Assembly (NCBI RefSeq): GCF_000344805.1
Contig: NC_020453.1
Location: forward strand, 620,001-684,000
From: Bradyrhizobium oligotrophicum S58
GTDB lineage: Bacteria; Pseudomonadota; Alphaproteobacteria; Rhizobiales; Xanthobacteraceae
Length of the DNA: 64,000 bases
Direction: 5' to 3'
Both the position numbers and the translations under genes were made by a program. Each line of letters opens with the position of its first letter. Position 1 is the stretch's first letter. Below the pieces are notes generated by a model that ran no database searches, was not told the origin of the DNA, and saw only the letters and a program-made list of their open reading frames with translations. Of this stretch, positions 46,479 to 54,520 are shown piece by piece.

Positions 46479-47024
46479 GGCTGGTCCAATCTCCTACGCG
46501 ACCGATCGAGGGATTGCGGGAAAAACCTCGGTCCCGGCCAGCCTGGCAAGCACGCAGCCGCGTGTCGCGTCGAATACGCCACGCCCTCTTTGCACGCTTG
46601 GTCCCTCCCGGACGGACCTGGTCCGCACGATTTGGTCTGTATTTGTTTGAGGTCGAATGTAACGGAGCAAATCGGGGCCGTCATGTCCGAAATTCTCAGC
46701 CGTACGGGCGGCCGTCGCGCTTTTCTGCAGCGCAAAATCGGCGCGTCCCGCTGCGCCATTGCGCTGGCGAGGCATGACATGCGTCATCCTCTGACCTCCA
46801 GCTCCTCCCTGGCCGGATGACCGAGATGATCCGGCCGCTGCCGAATTTGCCGGCAGTCGGCACGATTGTTTGTCTGTCACAACCTCGGCATGTGTGAGAT
46901 GGTAATAGCGTGCCGGTAGTCGCCATCCGCATTTGAATGATGGCACACCGATCTCACCGACTGATGTGTTCGCATGCCTGTAGCCGATCGCCGCAAATCG
47001 TGGCCTGGTGCAAAGGAGACGACC
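46479..47024. other. 546-bp divergent gap without a convincing gene
   Basis: It must hold promoters for the ligase (leftward) and the RND operon (rightward). Two inverted repeats are visible: GGACC-T-GGTCC near 46615 and GAGG-C-ATGAC / GTCAT-CCTC at 46769-46791. A 45-codon frame at 46683 has no family resemblance and was not called. Confidence 0.5.
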
Positions 47025-48248
47025 TTGAGCGTGACCGATCCCGCAGCTTCTTCACGTCTCGCTTCGGATCTCGACATCCTCCCTGCGCGCGCGATCGGGG
47101 CCCTGCTCGCGCTGGCCTTGTCCAGCTGCAGCGAGAAGCCGCAGCAGGCTGCGGCACCGGCCGCTCCGCCGGTCACGGTGGCGCAGCCGACCAGGCGCAC
47201 GGTCACCGATTGGGACGAGTACACCGGGCGCTTCGAGGCGGTCGAGGAAGTCCAGGTGCGCGCCCGGGTCGGGGGCTACGTCAACAGCGTCGAGTTCCGC
47301 GACGGCGCCATGGTCAAGACGGGCGACCTGCTCTATGTCATCGATCCCCGTCCGTTCGAGGCCGTTGCGACGCAGGCCGACGGCCAGCTGGCCGATGCCC
47401 GCGCGAAGGTCGAGCTGGCCAAGCGCGAGCTCGACCGCGCGTTGACCTTGACCTTGAACCAGACCGTCACCGAAGCCGTCGTCGACCAGCGCCGCCAGGC
47501 GCTGCAGGCGGCGCATGCGGCCGAGACGCAGGCCGACGGTGCATTGAAGGCGGCTCAGCTCAATGTCGAGTTCACGCACGTGGTGGCGCCGATCACGGGC
47601 CGTGTCAGCCGTCACCTCGTGACGCCCGGCAACCTCGTGCAAGGCAGCGACGCCGGCACATCGACGCTGCTCACCACGATCGTCTCGGTCGATCCCATCT
47701 ACATCTATTTCGACGTCGACGAGGCGACCTATCTCAAGAACAACAGGCTGTGGTTCGAGGGCAAGCGGCCGAGCTCGCGGGACACGCCGAACCCGGTCGA
47801 GGTGGCGCTCTCGGGCGAGACCAAGCCGTCGCATGACGGCAAGATGGACTTCCTCGACAACAGGCTTGATCTCTCCACCGGCACGCTGCGCAGCCGCGCC
47901 GTGATTCCCAACAAGGATCTGTCGATCCTGCCCGGGCAGTTCGGTCGCGTGCGCCTGATCGGCAGCGCACCGTATGAGGCCCTGCTGCTGCCGGATACGG
48001 CCGTTGCCACCGACCAATCGCGCAAGATCGTGTTCGTGGTCAAGGAGGACGACACCGTCGAGGGCAGGCCTGTCGTGCTCGGTCCTCTCGACGACGGCCT
48101 GCGCGTGATCCGCGAAGGCCTCAAGGCCGAAGACCGGGTCATCGTCGACGGGCTGCAGCGCGCCCGTGTCGGCGCCAAGGTCAGTCCGCATCCCGCTGCC
48201 GCGCCGTCGGGCGGCAAGGCCGGTGACAAGCCCGGTGACAAGCCATGA
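47025..48248 (+). CDS. RND efflux periplasmic adaptor (membrane fusion) lipoprotein
   Basis: 407 residues from TTG 47025, chosen because AGGAG lies 6 nt upstream. The lipoprotein signal ends ALLALALSSC, with the lipid-anchored Cys at about residue 35. An HlyD/AcrA-like layout follows: VQVRARVGGYVNSVEFRDGA (barrel-sandwich), an alpha-hairpin (EAVVDQRRQALQAAHAAETQ), and VVAPITGRVSRHLVTPGNLV. The C-terminal tail has a repeated GDKP. It links the pump to an outer-membrane channel. Its last 4 bases overlap the pump start. No TolC-type or regulator gene is adjacent. Confidence 0.93.
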   Translation: MSVTDPAASSRLASDLDILPARAIGALLALALSSCSEKPQQAAAPAAPPVTVAQPTRRTVTDWDEYTGRFEAVEEVQVRARVGGYVNSVEFRDGAMVKTGDLLYVIDPRPFEAVATQADGQLADARAKVELAKRELDRALTLTLNQTVTEAVVDQRRQALQAAHAAETQADGALKAAQLNVEFTHVVAPITGRVSRHLVTPGNLVQGSDAGTSTLLTTIVSVDPIYIYFDVDEATYLKNNRLWFEGKRPSSRDTPNPVEVALSGETKPSHDGKMDFLDNRLDLSTGTLRSRAVIPNKDLSILPGQFGRVRLIGSAPYEALLLPDTAVATDQSRKIVFVVKEDDTVEGRPVVLGPLDDGLRVIREGLKAEDRVIVDGLQRARVGAKVSPHPAAAPSGGKAGDKPGDKP

Positions 48249-51200
48249 ATCTCGGCCGCCTCTCCATCAATCAGCCCATCCTGGCGATGGTGCTGTCGAT
48301 CGTACTGCTGATCGTGGGCGCACTCGCCTATACGACCTTGCCGGTCTCGGAATATCCGCAAGTGGTGCCGCCGACGGTCGTCGTCACCACGCAATATCCC
48401 GGCGCCTCGGCGCAGACCGTCTCCGACACGGTCGCCGCTCCCATCGAGCAGGAGATCAACGGCGTCGACGACATGCTGTATCTCTACAGCCAGGCGACGT
48501 CGAACGGCCAGTTGAACATCACGGTGACCTTCAAGCTCGGTACCGATCTCGACAAGGCCCAGGTGCTGGTGCAGAACCGCGTCGCGATCGCGCAGCCGCG
48601 CCTGCCGGAAGAGGTGCAGCGCACCGGCGTCGTCACCCGCAAGAACAGCCCCGACCTGATGATGGTCGTATTCATGCTGTCGCCGGATGACACCTTTGAT
48701 CAGACCTACATCTCGAACTACGCGCTGCTGCAGGTCCGCGACCAGCTGCTGCGGCTCGACGGGGTCGGCGACATCACGATCTTCGGCGCGCGCGACTATT
48801 CGATGCGGCTGTGGCTCGATCCCGACAAGATCGCCAATCTCGGCATGACCGCGGGCGACGTGCTGGCGGCGATCCGCTCCCAGAACCTCCAGATCACCGG
48901 CGGCCAGATCGCCGCGCCGCCGATCGCCGACCGCGCCTTCCAGCCCAACCTGACCTTCACCGGCCGGCTCAAGGATCCGCAGCAGTTCGAGGACATCATC
49001 GTCAAGGCCGGCAGCGACGGCCGGACCGTGCGGCTGCGCGACGTCGCCCGGATCGAGCTCGGTGCGCTGGACTTCTCCACCAACGGCTTCCTGCTCAGGA
49101 AGTCCGCGGTTGCGCTGCTGGTGTTCCAGCGTCCCGGCTCGAACGCGCTCGCCACCGCCAAGCGCATCTCCGATACCATGGCCGGCCTCAAGGCCAATTT
49201 CCCCAAGGGGCTCGACTACAATATCGGCTACAACCCGACCGAGTTCATCGCCCAGTCCGTCAGCGAGCTGGTGAAGACGATCTACGAGGCGATGGTGCTG
49301 GTCGTCATCGTGGTGCTGGTGTTTCTGCAGGGCTGGCGTCCGGCGATCATTCCCATCATCGCGATTCCAGTCTCGCTGGTCGGCACCTTCGCGGTGATGG
49401 CCGCGCTCGGCTTCTCGATCAACAATCTCACGCTGTTCGGCCTGGTGCTCGCGGTCGGCATCGTGGTCGACGACGCCATCGTCGTGGTCGAGAATGTCGA
49501 GCGGCATCTGGAGCACGGCCTGTCGCGGCGCGACGCCGCGCTCAAGACCATGGAAGAGGTCGGCGGCGCGCTGGTCTCGATCGCGCTGGTGCTGTGCGCC
49601 GTGTTCGTGCCGACGGCGTTCCTCGGCGGCATTTCCGGACAGTTCTTCCAGCAGTTCGCCGTCACCATCGCGGTTGCGACCGCGATCTCCTGCTTCTGTT
49701 CATTGACGCTGTCGCCGGCCCTGGCGTCGCAGCTGCTGCAGCCGCATCACGAAAGGCGGCCGCCGGCACGCTGGAATCTGCTCGCACGGGGGTGGGACGC
49801 ATTCACCGGCGTGTTCAACCGGGTGTTCGATCGGCTGTCGCATGGCTATGCGCGTGCGGCGGGCTTCGTGATCCACCACGCGGCGCTGATGCTGCTAGTC
49901 TACGCCGTGTTGATCGGCAGCGCCGGCTGGCTGCTCTACACCACGCCGCAAGGCTTCATTCCGGCGCAGGACCGCGGCTACGTCATCGTCGCCGTGCAGC
50001 TGCCGGGCGCGGCGTCGCTGGCACGCACCACCGAGGTCGTGCGCAAGATCGAGAACATCGCGCTGGCGACGCCCGGCGTCGTGCGCGTGCCGGCGCTGGC
50101 GGGCCTGTCAGGCGCAACGCGTACGCAGTCCAGCAATTCCGCGGCGCTGTTCCCGGTGTTCGACGAGCCTGACGTCCGCGCCAGGAAAGGGCTGACGGCC
50201 AACGCCATCACCGCGGAGTTGCGCAAGCGGCTGGCCGTCATCGAGGAGGCCTTCATCATCGTGATCCCGCCACCGGCGGTCCCGGGGATCGGCACGGGCG
50301 GCGGCTTCACGATTCGGATCCAGGATCGCCAGGGCCGCGGCAGCGGTCTGCTGGCGGCCGCCACCGATGAACTGGTGGCAGCCGCGCGCAGGGCGCCGGG
50401 ACTGACCGCAGTGTTTTCGCCCTACAGCGCCAATACGCCGCAGGTGTTCGTCGATATCGATCGGGTCAAGGCGCAGAAGCTCGGCGTTCCCATCGCCAAC
50501 ATCACCGAGACGATCGAAACCTATTTCGGCTCGGCCTATGTCAACGACTTCAACCTGTTCGGCCGCACCTACCACGTCACGGCGCAGGCCGACCTGCCGT
50601 TCCGCAAGGAGACGGCGGATCTCGCGCGCCTGCGCACGCGCAACGCTGCCGGGGACATGGTGCAGCTCGGCAGCGTGGTCGGGTTCAAGGATATCGCCGG
50701 ACCCGATCGTGTCGCGCGCTACAATCTCTATCCCGCGTCGGAATTGCAGGGCGACACCTTGCCGGGGACCAGCTCGGCGACCGCGATCGACACCATGAAG
50801 CGGCTCGCGGACGAGACATTGCCGAGCGGTTTCGCCTATGAATGGACCGACCTGTCCTATCAGCAGGTGACCGGCGGCAACTCCGGGCTGTATGTCTTCC
50901 CGATCTGCGTGCTGTTCGTGTTCCTGGTGCTATCAGCGCAATATGGCAGCTGGAGCCTGCCTTTCGCCGTTCTCCTGATCGTGCCGATGTGCCTGCTCGC
51001 CGCGACGATCGGCGTGCGTCTCATGGGGCAGGACGTCAACATCCTGACCCAGATCGGCTTCGTGGTGCTGGTCGGGCTGGCGGCCAAGAATGCGATTCTG
51101 ATCGTGGAATTCGCCCGCGACATCGAACGCGAGGGGCGCACGCGGCTCGATGCCGTGATCGAGGCCTGCCGCCTGCGGCTGCGGCCGATTCTGATGACGT

Positions 51201-51397
51201 CGTTCGCGTTCATCCTGGGTGTGTTGCCGCTGGTGGTCTCCACCGGCTCGGGCTCCGAGATGCGGCAAGCCGTCGGTGTCGCGGTGTTCTTCGGCATGCT
51301 CGGCGTGACATTGTTCGGCCTGATCTTCACGCCGATCTTCTACGTCGTGGTCCGCAACCTCGCCGACGGATCGAGACGGAACAAGCCGGCGCCCTAG
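48245..51397 (+). CDS. RND multidrug efflux pump, HAE1 (AcrB) family
   Basis: 1050 residues with twelve membrane helices and two large periplasmic loops. The N-terminus NLGRLSINQPILAMVLSIVL and VDDMLYLYSQATSNG are typical of AcrB-like proteins. The TM4 proton-relay motif VGIVVDDAIVVVENVER contains the paired Asp residues, and QIGFVVLVGLAAKNAILIVE lies in TM10. It should export hydrophobic or amphipathic compounds using the proton gradient. ATGA overlap with the adaptor gene shows tight coupling. Confidence 0.95.
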   Translation: MNLGRLSINQPILAMVLSIVLLIVGALAYTTLPVSEYPQVVPPTVVVTTQYPGASAQTVSDTVAAPIEQEINGVDDMLYLYSQATSNGQLNITVTFKLGTDLDKAQVLVQNRVAIAQPRLPEEVQRTGVVTRKNSPDLMMVVFMLSPDDTFDQTYISNYALLQVRDQLLRLDGVGDITIFGARDYSMRLWLDPDKIANLGMTAGDVLAAIRSQNLQITGGQIAAPPIADRAFQPNLTFTGRLKDPQQFEDIIVKAGSDGRTVRLRDVARIELGALDFSTNGFLLRKSAVALLVFQRPGSNALATAKRISDTMAGLKANFPKGLDYNIGYNPTEFIAQSVSELVKTIYEAMVLVVIVVLVFLQGWRPAIIPIIAIPVSLVGTFAVMAALGFSINNLTLFGLVLAVGIVVDDAIVVVENVERHLEHGLSRRDAALKTMEEVGGALVSIALVLCAVFVPTAFLGGISGQFFQQFAVTIAVATAISCFCSLTLSPALASQLLQPHHERRPPARWNLLARGWDAFTGVFNRVFDRLSHGYARAAGFVIHHAALMLLVYAVLIGSAGWLLYTTPQGFIPAQDRGYVIVAVQLPGAASLARTTEVVRKIENIALATPGVVRVPALAGLSGATRTQSSNSAALFPVFDEPDVRARKGLTANAITAELRKRLAVIEEAFIIVIPPPAVPGIGTGGGFTIRIQDRQGRGSGLLAAATDELVAAARRAPGLTAVFSPYSANTPQVFVDIDRVKAQKLGVPIANITETIETYFGSAYVNDFNLFGRTYHVTAQADLPFRKETADLARLRTRNAAGDMVQLGSVVGFKDIAGPDRVARYNLYPASELQGDTLPGTSSATAIDTMKRLADETLPSGFAYEWTDLSYQQVTGGNSGLYVFPICVLFVFLVLSAQYGSWSLPFAVLLIVPMCLLAATIGVRLMGQDVNILTQIGFVVLVGLAAKNAILIVEFARDIEREGRTRLDAVIEACRLRLRPILMTSFAFILGVLPLVVSTGSGSEMRQAVGVAVFFGMLGVTLFGLIFTPIFYVVVRNLADGSRRNKPAP

Positions 51398-51514
51398 CGT
51401 AGACGAGGAGGGACGCCGCGCTTTGCTCGGACCCGGCCCCTTAGCAAACATCGGCCGTCGGGAACCCTCGCGGGAAGGGATGGGCGCGGCCGGGGTTCTG
51501 GCATAACATGACCA

Positions 51515-51534
51515 GGCATTCCAAACCGAATGCC
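51515..51534 (+). promoter_or_regulatory. Small inverted repeat before the binding-protein gene
   Basis: GGCATTC and GAATGCC (7-bp perfect arms, 6-nt loop) lie about 33 bp before ATG 51567. It could be an operator or a leader hairpin; no ligand or regulator is suggested nearby. Confidence 0.35.
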
Positions 51535-51566
51535 CCTCAAAACGAAGAAACTCTGGGAGACATCAT

Positions 51567-52754
51567 ATGAAATCGGGCTTGCTGGCTTTTGCAGCGGTTG
51601 GTGCGCTGCTGGTGGCTGCGCCGGCGTCGGCACAGGTCAAGATCGGCATCCTCAACGACCAGTCCGGCGTCTATGCCGACTACGGCGGCAAATATTCGGT
51701 CGAAGCCGCCAAGATGGCGATCGAGGATTTCGGCGGCGAGGTGCTGGGACAGAAGGTCGAAATGGTCACCGCCGACCATCAGAACAAGCCGGATCTCGCC
51801 TCGTCGATCGCGCGGCGCTGGTACGACACCGAGGGTGTCGACATGATCACCGAGCTGACGACCTCCTCGGTCGCGCTCGCGATCCAGGATCTGTCGAAGG
51901 AAAAGAAGAAGATCGACATCGTCGTCGGCGCCGCGACCTCGCGCATATCAGGCGATGCCTGCACGCCCTATGGCTTCCACTGGGCCTATGACACCCGCGC
52001 GCTCGCGGTGGGCACCGGCGGCGCGCTGGTCGAATCCGGCGGCGACACCTGGTTCTTCATGACCGCCGACTACGCCTTCGGCTACGCGCTTGAGAAGGAC
52101 ACCAGCGACATCGTGACGTCCAAGGGCGGCAAGGTGCTGGGCTCGGTGCGCATTCCGCTGAATTCGTCGGACTTCTCGTCCTTCCTGCTGCAGGCGCAGA
52201 GCTCCAAGGCCAAGGTCATCGGGCTCGCCAATGCCGGTCTCGACACCACCAACTCGATCAAGCAGGCGGCCGAGTTCGGCATCGTCAAGGGCGGCCAGAA
52301 GCTCGCCGGCCTGCTGATGACGCTGTCGGAGGTTCATGGCCTCGGCCTCGAAGCCGCGCAGGGTCTGATCCTGACCGAAGGCTTCTACTGGGATCACGAC
52401 GACAAGGCCCGCGCCTTCAGCGAGCGCTTCATGAAGCGCACGGGACGCATGCCCAGCATGATCCACGCCGGCACCTATTCGGCGACGTTGTCCTATCTGA
52501 AGGCGGTCAAGGCCGCTGGCAGCAAGGATTCGGATGCCGTGGCGGCCAAGCTCAAGGAGCTGCCGGTCGACGACGCCTTCGCGCAAGGCAAGGTGCTCGC
52601 CAACGGCCGCATGGTCCACGACATGTATCTGTTCGAGGTCAAGAAGCCGTCGGAATCGAAGAAGCCGTGGGACTATTACAAGCAGCTCGCCACGGTGCCC
52701 GGCGACAAGGCGTTCTTCTCCGCCAAGGACAGCGGCTGCCCGCTGACGAAGTGA
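51567..52754 (+). CDS. Branched-chain amino acid-type ABC transporter substrate-binding protein (orphan)
   Basis: 395 residues with signal peptide MKSGLLAFAAVGALLVAAPA (cleavage after SAQ). The LivJ-like fold shows KIGILNDQSGVYADYGGKYS, the AADHQNKPD-type segment, ELTTSSVALAIQDLSKEKKK and IHAGTYSATLSYLKAVKAAG. No transporter membrane genes are adjacent. It differs from the binding protein at 26513. The ligand is probably a carboxylate or aromatic acid by family habit, which is inference. Confidence 0.92.
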   Translation: MKSGLLAFAAVGALLVAAPASAQVKIGILNDQSGVYADYGGKYSVEAAKMAIEDFGGEVLGQKVEMVTADHQNKPDLASSIARRWYDTEGVDMITELTTSSVALAIQDLSKEKKKIDIVVGAATSRISGDACTPYGFHWAYDTRALAVGTGGALVESGGDTWFFMTADYAFGYALEKDTSDIVTSKGGKVLGSVRIPLNSSDFSSFLLQAQSSKAKVIGLANAGLDTTNSIKQAAEFGIVKGGQKLAGLLMTLSEVHGLGLEAAQGLILTEGFYWDHDDKARAFSERFMKRTGRMPSMIHAGTYSATLSYLKAVKAAGSKDSDAVAAKLKELPVDDAFAQGKVLANGRMVHDMYLFEVKKPSESKKPWDYYKQLATVPGDKAFFSAKDSGCPLTK

Positions 52755-52768
52755 TCGCGCCAAGATCG

Positions 52769-53003
52769 CTGTCGTCCCGGCGAGCGCCGGGACGACAGCG
52801 CGGGATGACGCTGGCGGCGAGGAATAACGCTGCCGAGAAAACACTGCTGTCGTCCCGGGCAAGCCCGGTGACGCAAAGCGTCAGCGGGCGCCGACCCGGG
52901 ACCCATACCGCGTGATCTGTCTTGAGGCAGGCTGCGTCTTGAACTCTCGCGCAATCAACACAGGTCGATGATTATGGGTCTCGACTCAAGCCCGGGACGA
53001 CAG
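52769..53003. repeat. Palindromic repeat family B, copy 4 (two adjacent units)
   Basis: A short unit (52769-52798) is bounded by CTGTCGTCCCGG and CCGGGACGACAG. A longer unit (52847-53003) runs from CTGTCGTCCCGGGCAAGCCC to CAAGCCCGGGACGACAG and includes GGGACCCATACCGCGTGATC. It fills the gap between the convergent binding-protein and MAPEG genes. Confidence 0.85.
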
Positions 53004-53019
53004 CGGAGGGCGGAGCGGT

Positions 53020-53412
53020 CTAGCCGTGCAGCATCCGCCACAGGATCGCAACCAGCGCGCCGACCAGCAGGGCGGAGGCCGCCAGCGCCTGTACGCCGAA
53101 GCCGGGCCCGCGCTTTGCCGCGGCCTGGGCGTAGGACACCATGTACATGGCGCGGCCCACGATCCAGACCAGGCCGATCAGCGCCGCAATCGCATCGCTG
53201 ACATAGATCGCGAACAGCCACAGCGCGGGCAGGAAGATCGGCATCCATTCCAGCGTGTTCATCTGGACGCGGAAGATGCGCTCGAAATCGGCGTTGCCGG
53301 TGATCGCCGGCGCCTTGACGCCGAACTTGCCGCGCGCCTGCGAGACGCGCACGGCCATGTAGAAATAGAGCATCAGTGCGAGCACGGTGACCAGTGCCGT
53401 GAAGTGATACAT
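53020..53412 (-). CDS. MAPEG-family membrane protein
   Basis: 130 residues with four hydrophobic segments and the MAPEG-like core RVQMNTLEWMPIFLPALWLF and GLVWIVGRAMYMVSYAQAAA. The family includes glutathione-dependent enzymes and membrane peroxidases; bacterial members of this size are mostly uncharacterised. It lies 25 bp downstream of the AttH-like gene and may belong to that operon. Confidence 0.88.
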   Translation of the reverse strand: MYHFTALVTVLALMLYFYMAVRVSQARGKFGVKAPAITGNADFERIFRVQMNTLEWMPIFLPALWLFAIYVSDAIAALIGLVWIVGRAMYMVSYAQAAAKRGPGFGVQALAASALLVGALVAILWRMLHG

Positions 53413-53437
53413 GCGCGGTTTCCCCCTGTGAGCCCTT

Positions 53438-54520
53438 CTAATATCCCGTCAGCTCGAGATAGCCCACCCCCGTGTGGCTGCCCTTGAAGCTGATCGGCCC
53501 TTCCCAATAGGGCACCCGGGTGCCCATCCAGGCCCGAGGGTTGAGCGGCGCGGAGTCGATGGCGATGCCGAGCGCTGATATTTCGATATGCCAGCTGACC
53601 GGCAGCTTGCGCTCGCCGATTGCGACCGTCTCTTTCGGCGTCATCACGATGCCCTCAGGGCCGAGCGGGCGGGAAGTGCCGTCCGCCGTGATCCAGGTGC
53701 CGGACGTGTAGTTGCCGTCGCCCTGCCGCATCCGATACAGCATCAGCTTCTCGCCGCCGGAGAAATGCAGCGCGAACCAGTCCCAGCCGCTCTGGTCGGA
53801 GGCCAGCGGCTGGCTGCTCCATTCACGGTCGAGCCACGCCATCCCTGTGACCTCGACCGGCTGATCGTCGAAGCTGATGCGGCCGCGGGCGCGGTAGAAT
53901 GGCTGGCTGTAGTAATACGAAGCCTGACCGCGCTCGGATTTGCGGCTGTAGCCATTGATACCCTGCAGCACCATGGGATGGTCGGCCTCGAGATGCAGCG
54001 CATAGGAGAAATCGCTTGCCGTCGCGCTCATGTCGAGCGGCGCCAGCGATTGATCGTCTGTCGCATCAGTGCCGCGCAACTGCCAGCCGTCGATCCAGGC
54101 CTGGAACGGCTTGGCCTCGACGCCGGCCTGCCCGACACCACCGCGCGCATACTTCTCGGTCGAGCGGTGGCTTTCGGCGCGCGTCACCGCGGCATGCGCC
54201 ATCCAGAGCTGCTGATTGTCGAAGCCTTCGCCTTGCGGTCCCGGCCGCGCCGCCGAGCGGAACAGCGTCCATTGCAGGCCATAGGCCGTGCCGCTGCCGT
54301 CCGTGAGGTTCGCGGTGACGTACCACCATTCGATGCGGAAATCGTCGTGCGGTCCGTGATCGGCCGGGAAGCTGAACGCTTTCCCCGGCGTCACCGGCGC
54401 AAAGCCGTCGGCGTTGTCGCTCAGGCCCGCGAAACCTTGCGCGCGGGCAAGGCGCGGCAGCGCCAGCAGGCCGAGCCCGCCGACCAGGCCGCGTCGCGTG
54501 AGGGTGGCTCTAGCGCTCAA
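53438..54520 (-). CDS. AttH/CrtC-like lipocalin-domain exported protein
   Basis: 360 residues. A Tat-type signal (ATLTRRGLVGGLGLLALPRL) is followed by a two-lobed barrel typical of AttH and carotenoid 1,2-hydratase homologues: FPADHGPHDDFRIEWWYVTA, QWTLFRSAARPG, WLDREWSSQPLASDQSGWDW and FSGGEKLMLYRMR. AttH proteins accompany an ATPase-permease pair like the one immediately upstream, whose gene it overlaps by 11 nt. A role in handling hydrophobic molecules at the periplasmic face of that transporter is inferred. No carotenoid genes are near, so hydratase activity is less likely. Confidence 0.88.
   Translation of the reverse strand: MSARATLTRRGLVGGLGLLALPRLARAQGFAGLSDNADGFAPVTPGKAFSFPADHGPHDDFRIEWWYVTANLTDGSGTAYGLQWTLFRSAARPGPQGEGFDNQQLWMAHAAVTRAESHRSTEKYARGGVGQAGVEAKPFQAWIDGWQLRGTDATDDQSLAPLDMSATASDFSYALHLEADHPMVLQGINGYSRKSERGQASYYYSQPFYRARGRISFDDQPVEVTGMAWLDREWSSQPLASDQSGWDWFALHFSGGEKLMLYRMRQGDGNYTSGTWITADGTSRPLGPEGIVMTPKETVAIGERKLPVSWHIEISALGIAIDSAPLNPRAWMGTRVPYWEGPISFKGSHTGVGYLELTGY

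Noticed and set aside
43890..46820. 2.9-kb plus-strand open frame across the CBS-BON and ligase genes
   Set aside because: Antisense shadow of two well-supported genes.
46683..46820. Possible 45-codon gene in the ligase-RND gap
   Set aside because: No recognisable family, a poorly spaced ribosome site and no evidence of conservation; left as unannotated intergenic sequence.
53438..54520. Carotenoid 1,2-hydratase (crtC)
   Set aside because: The fold is shared, but there are no carotenoid genes nearby and the ABC partner arrangement fits the AttH branch better.
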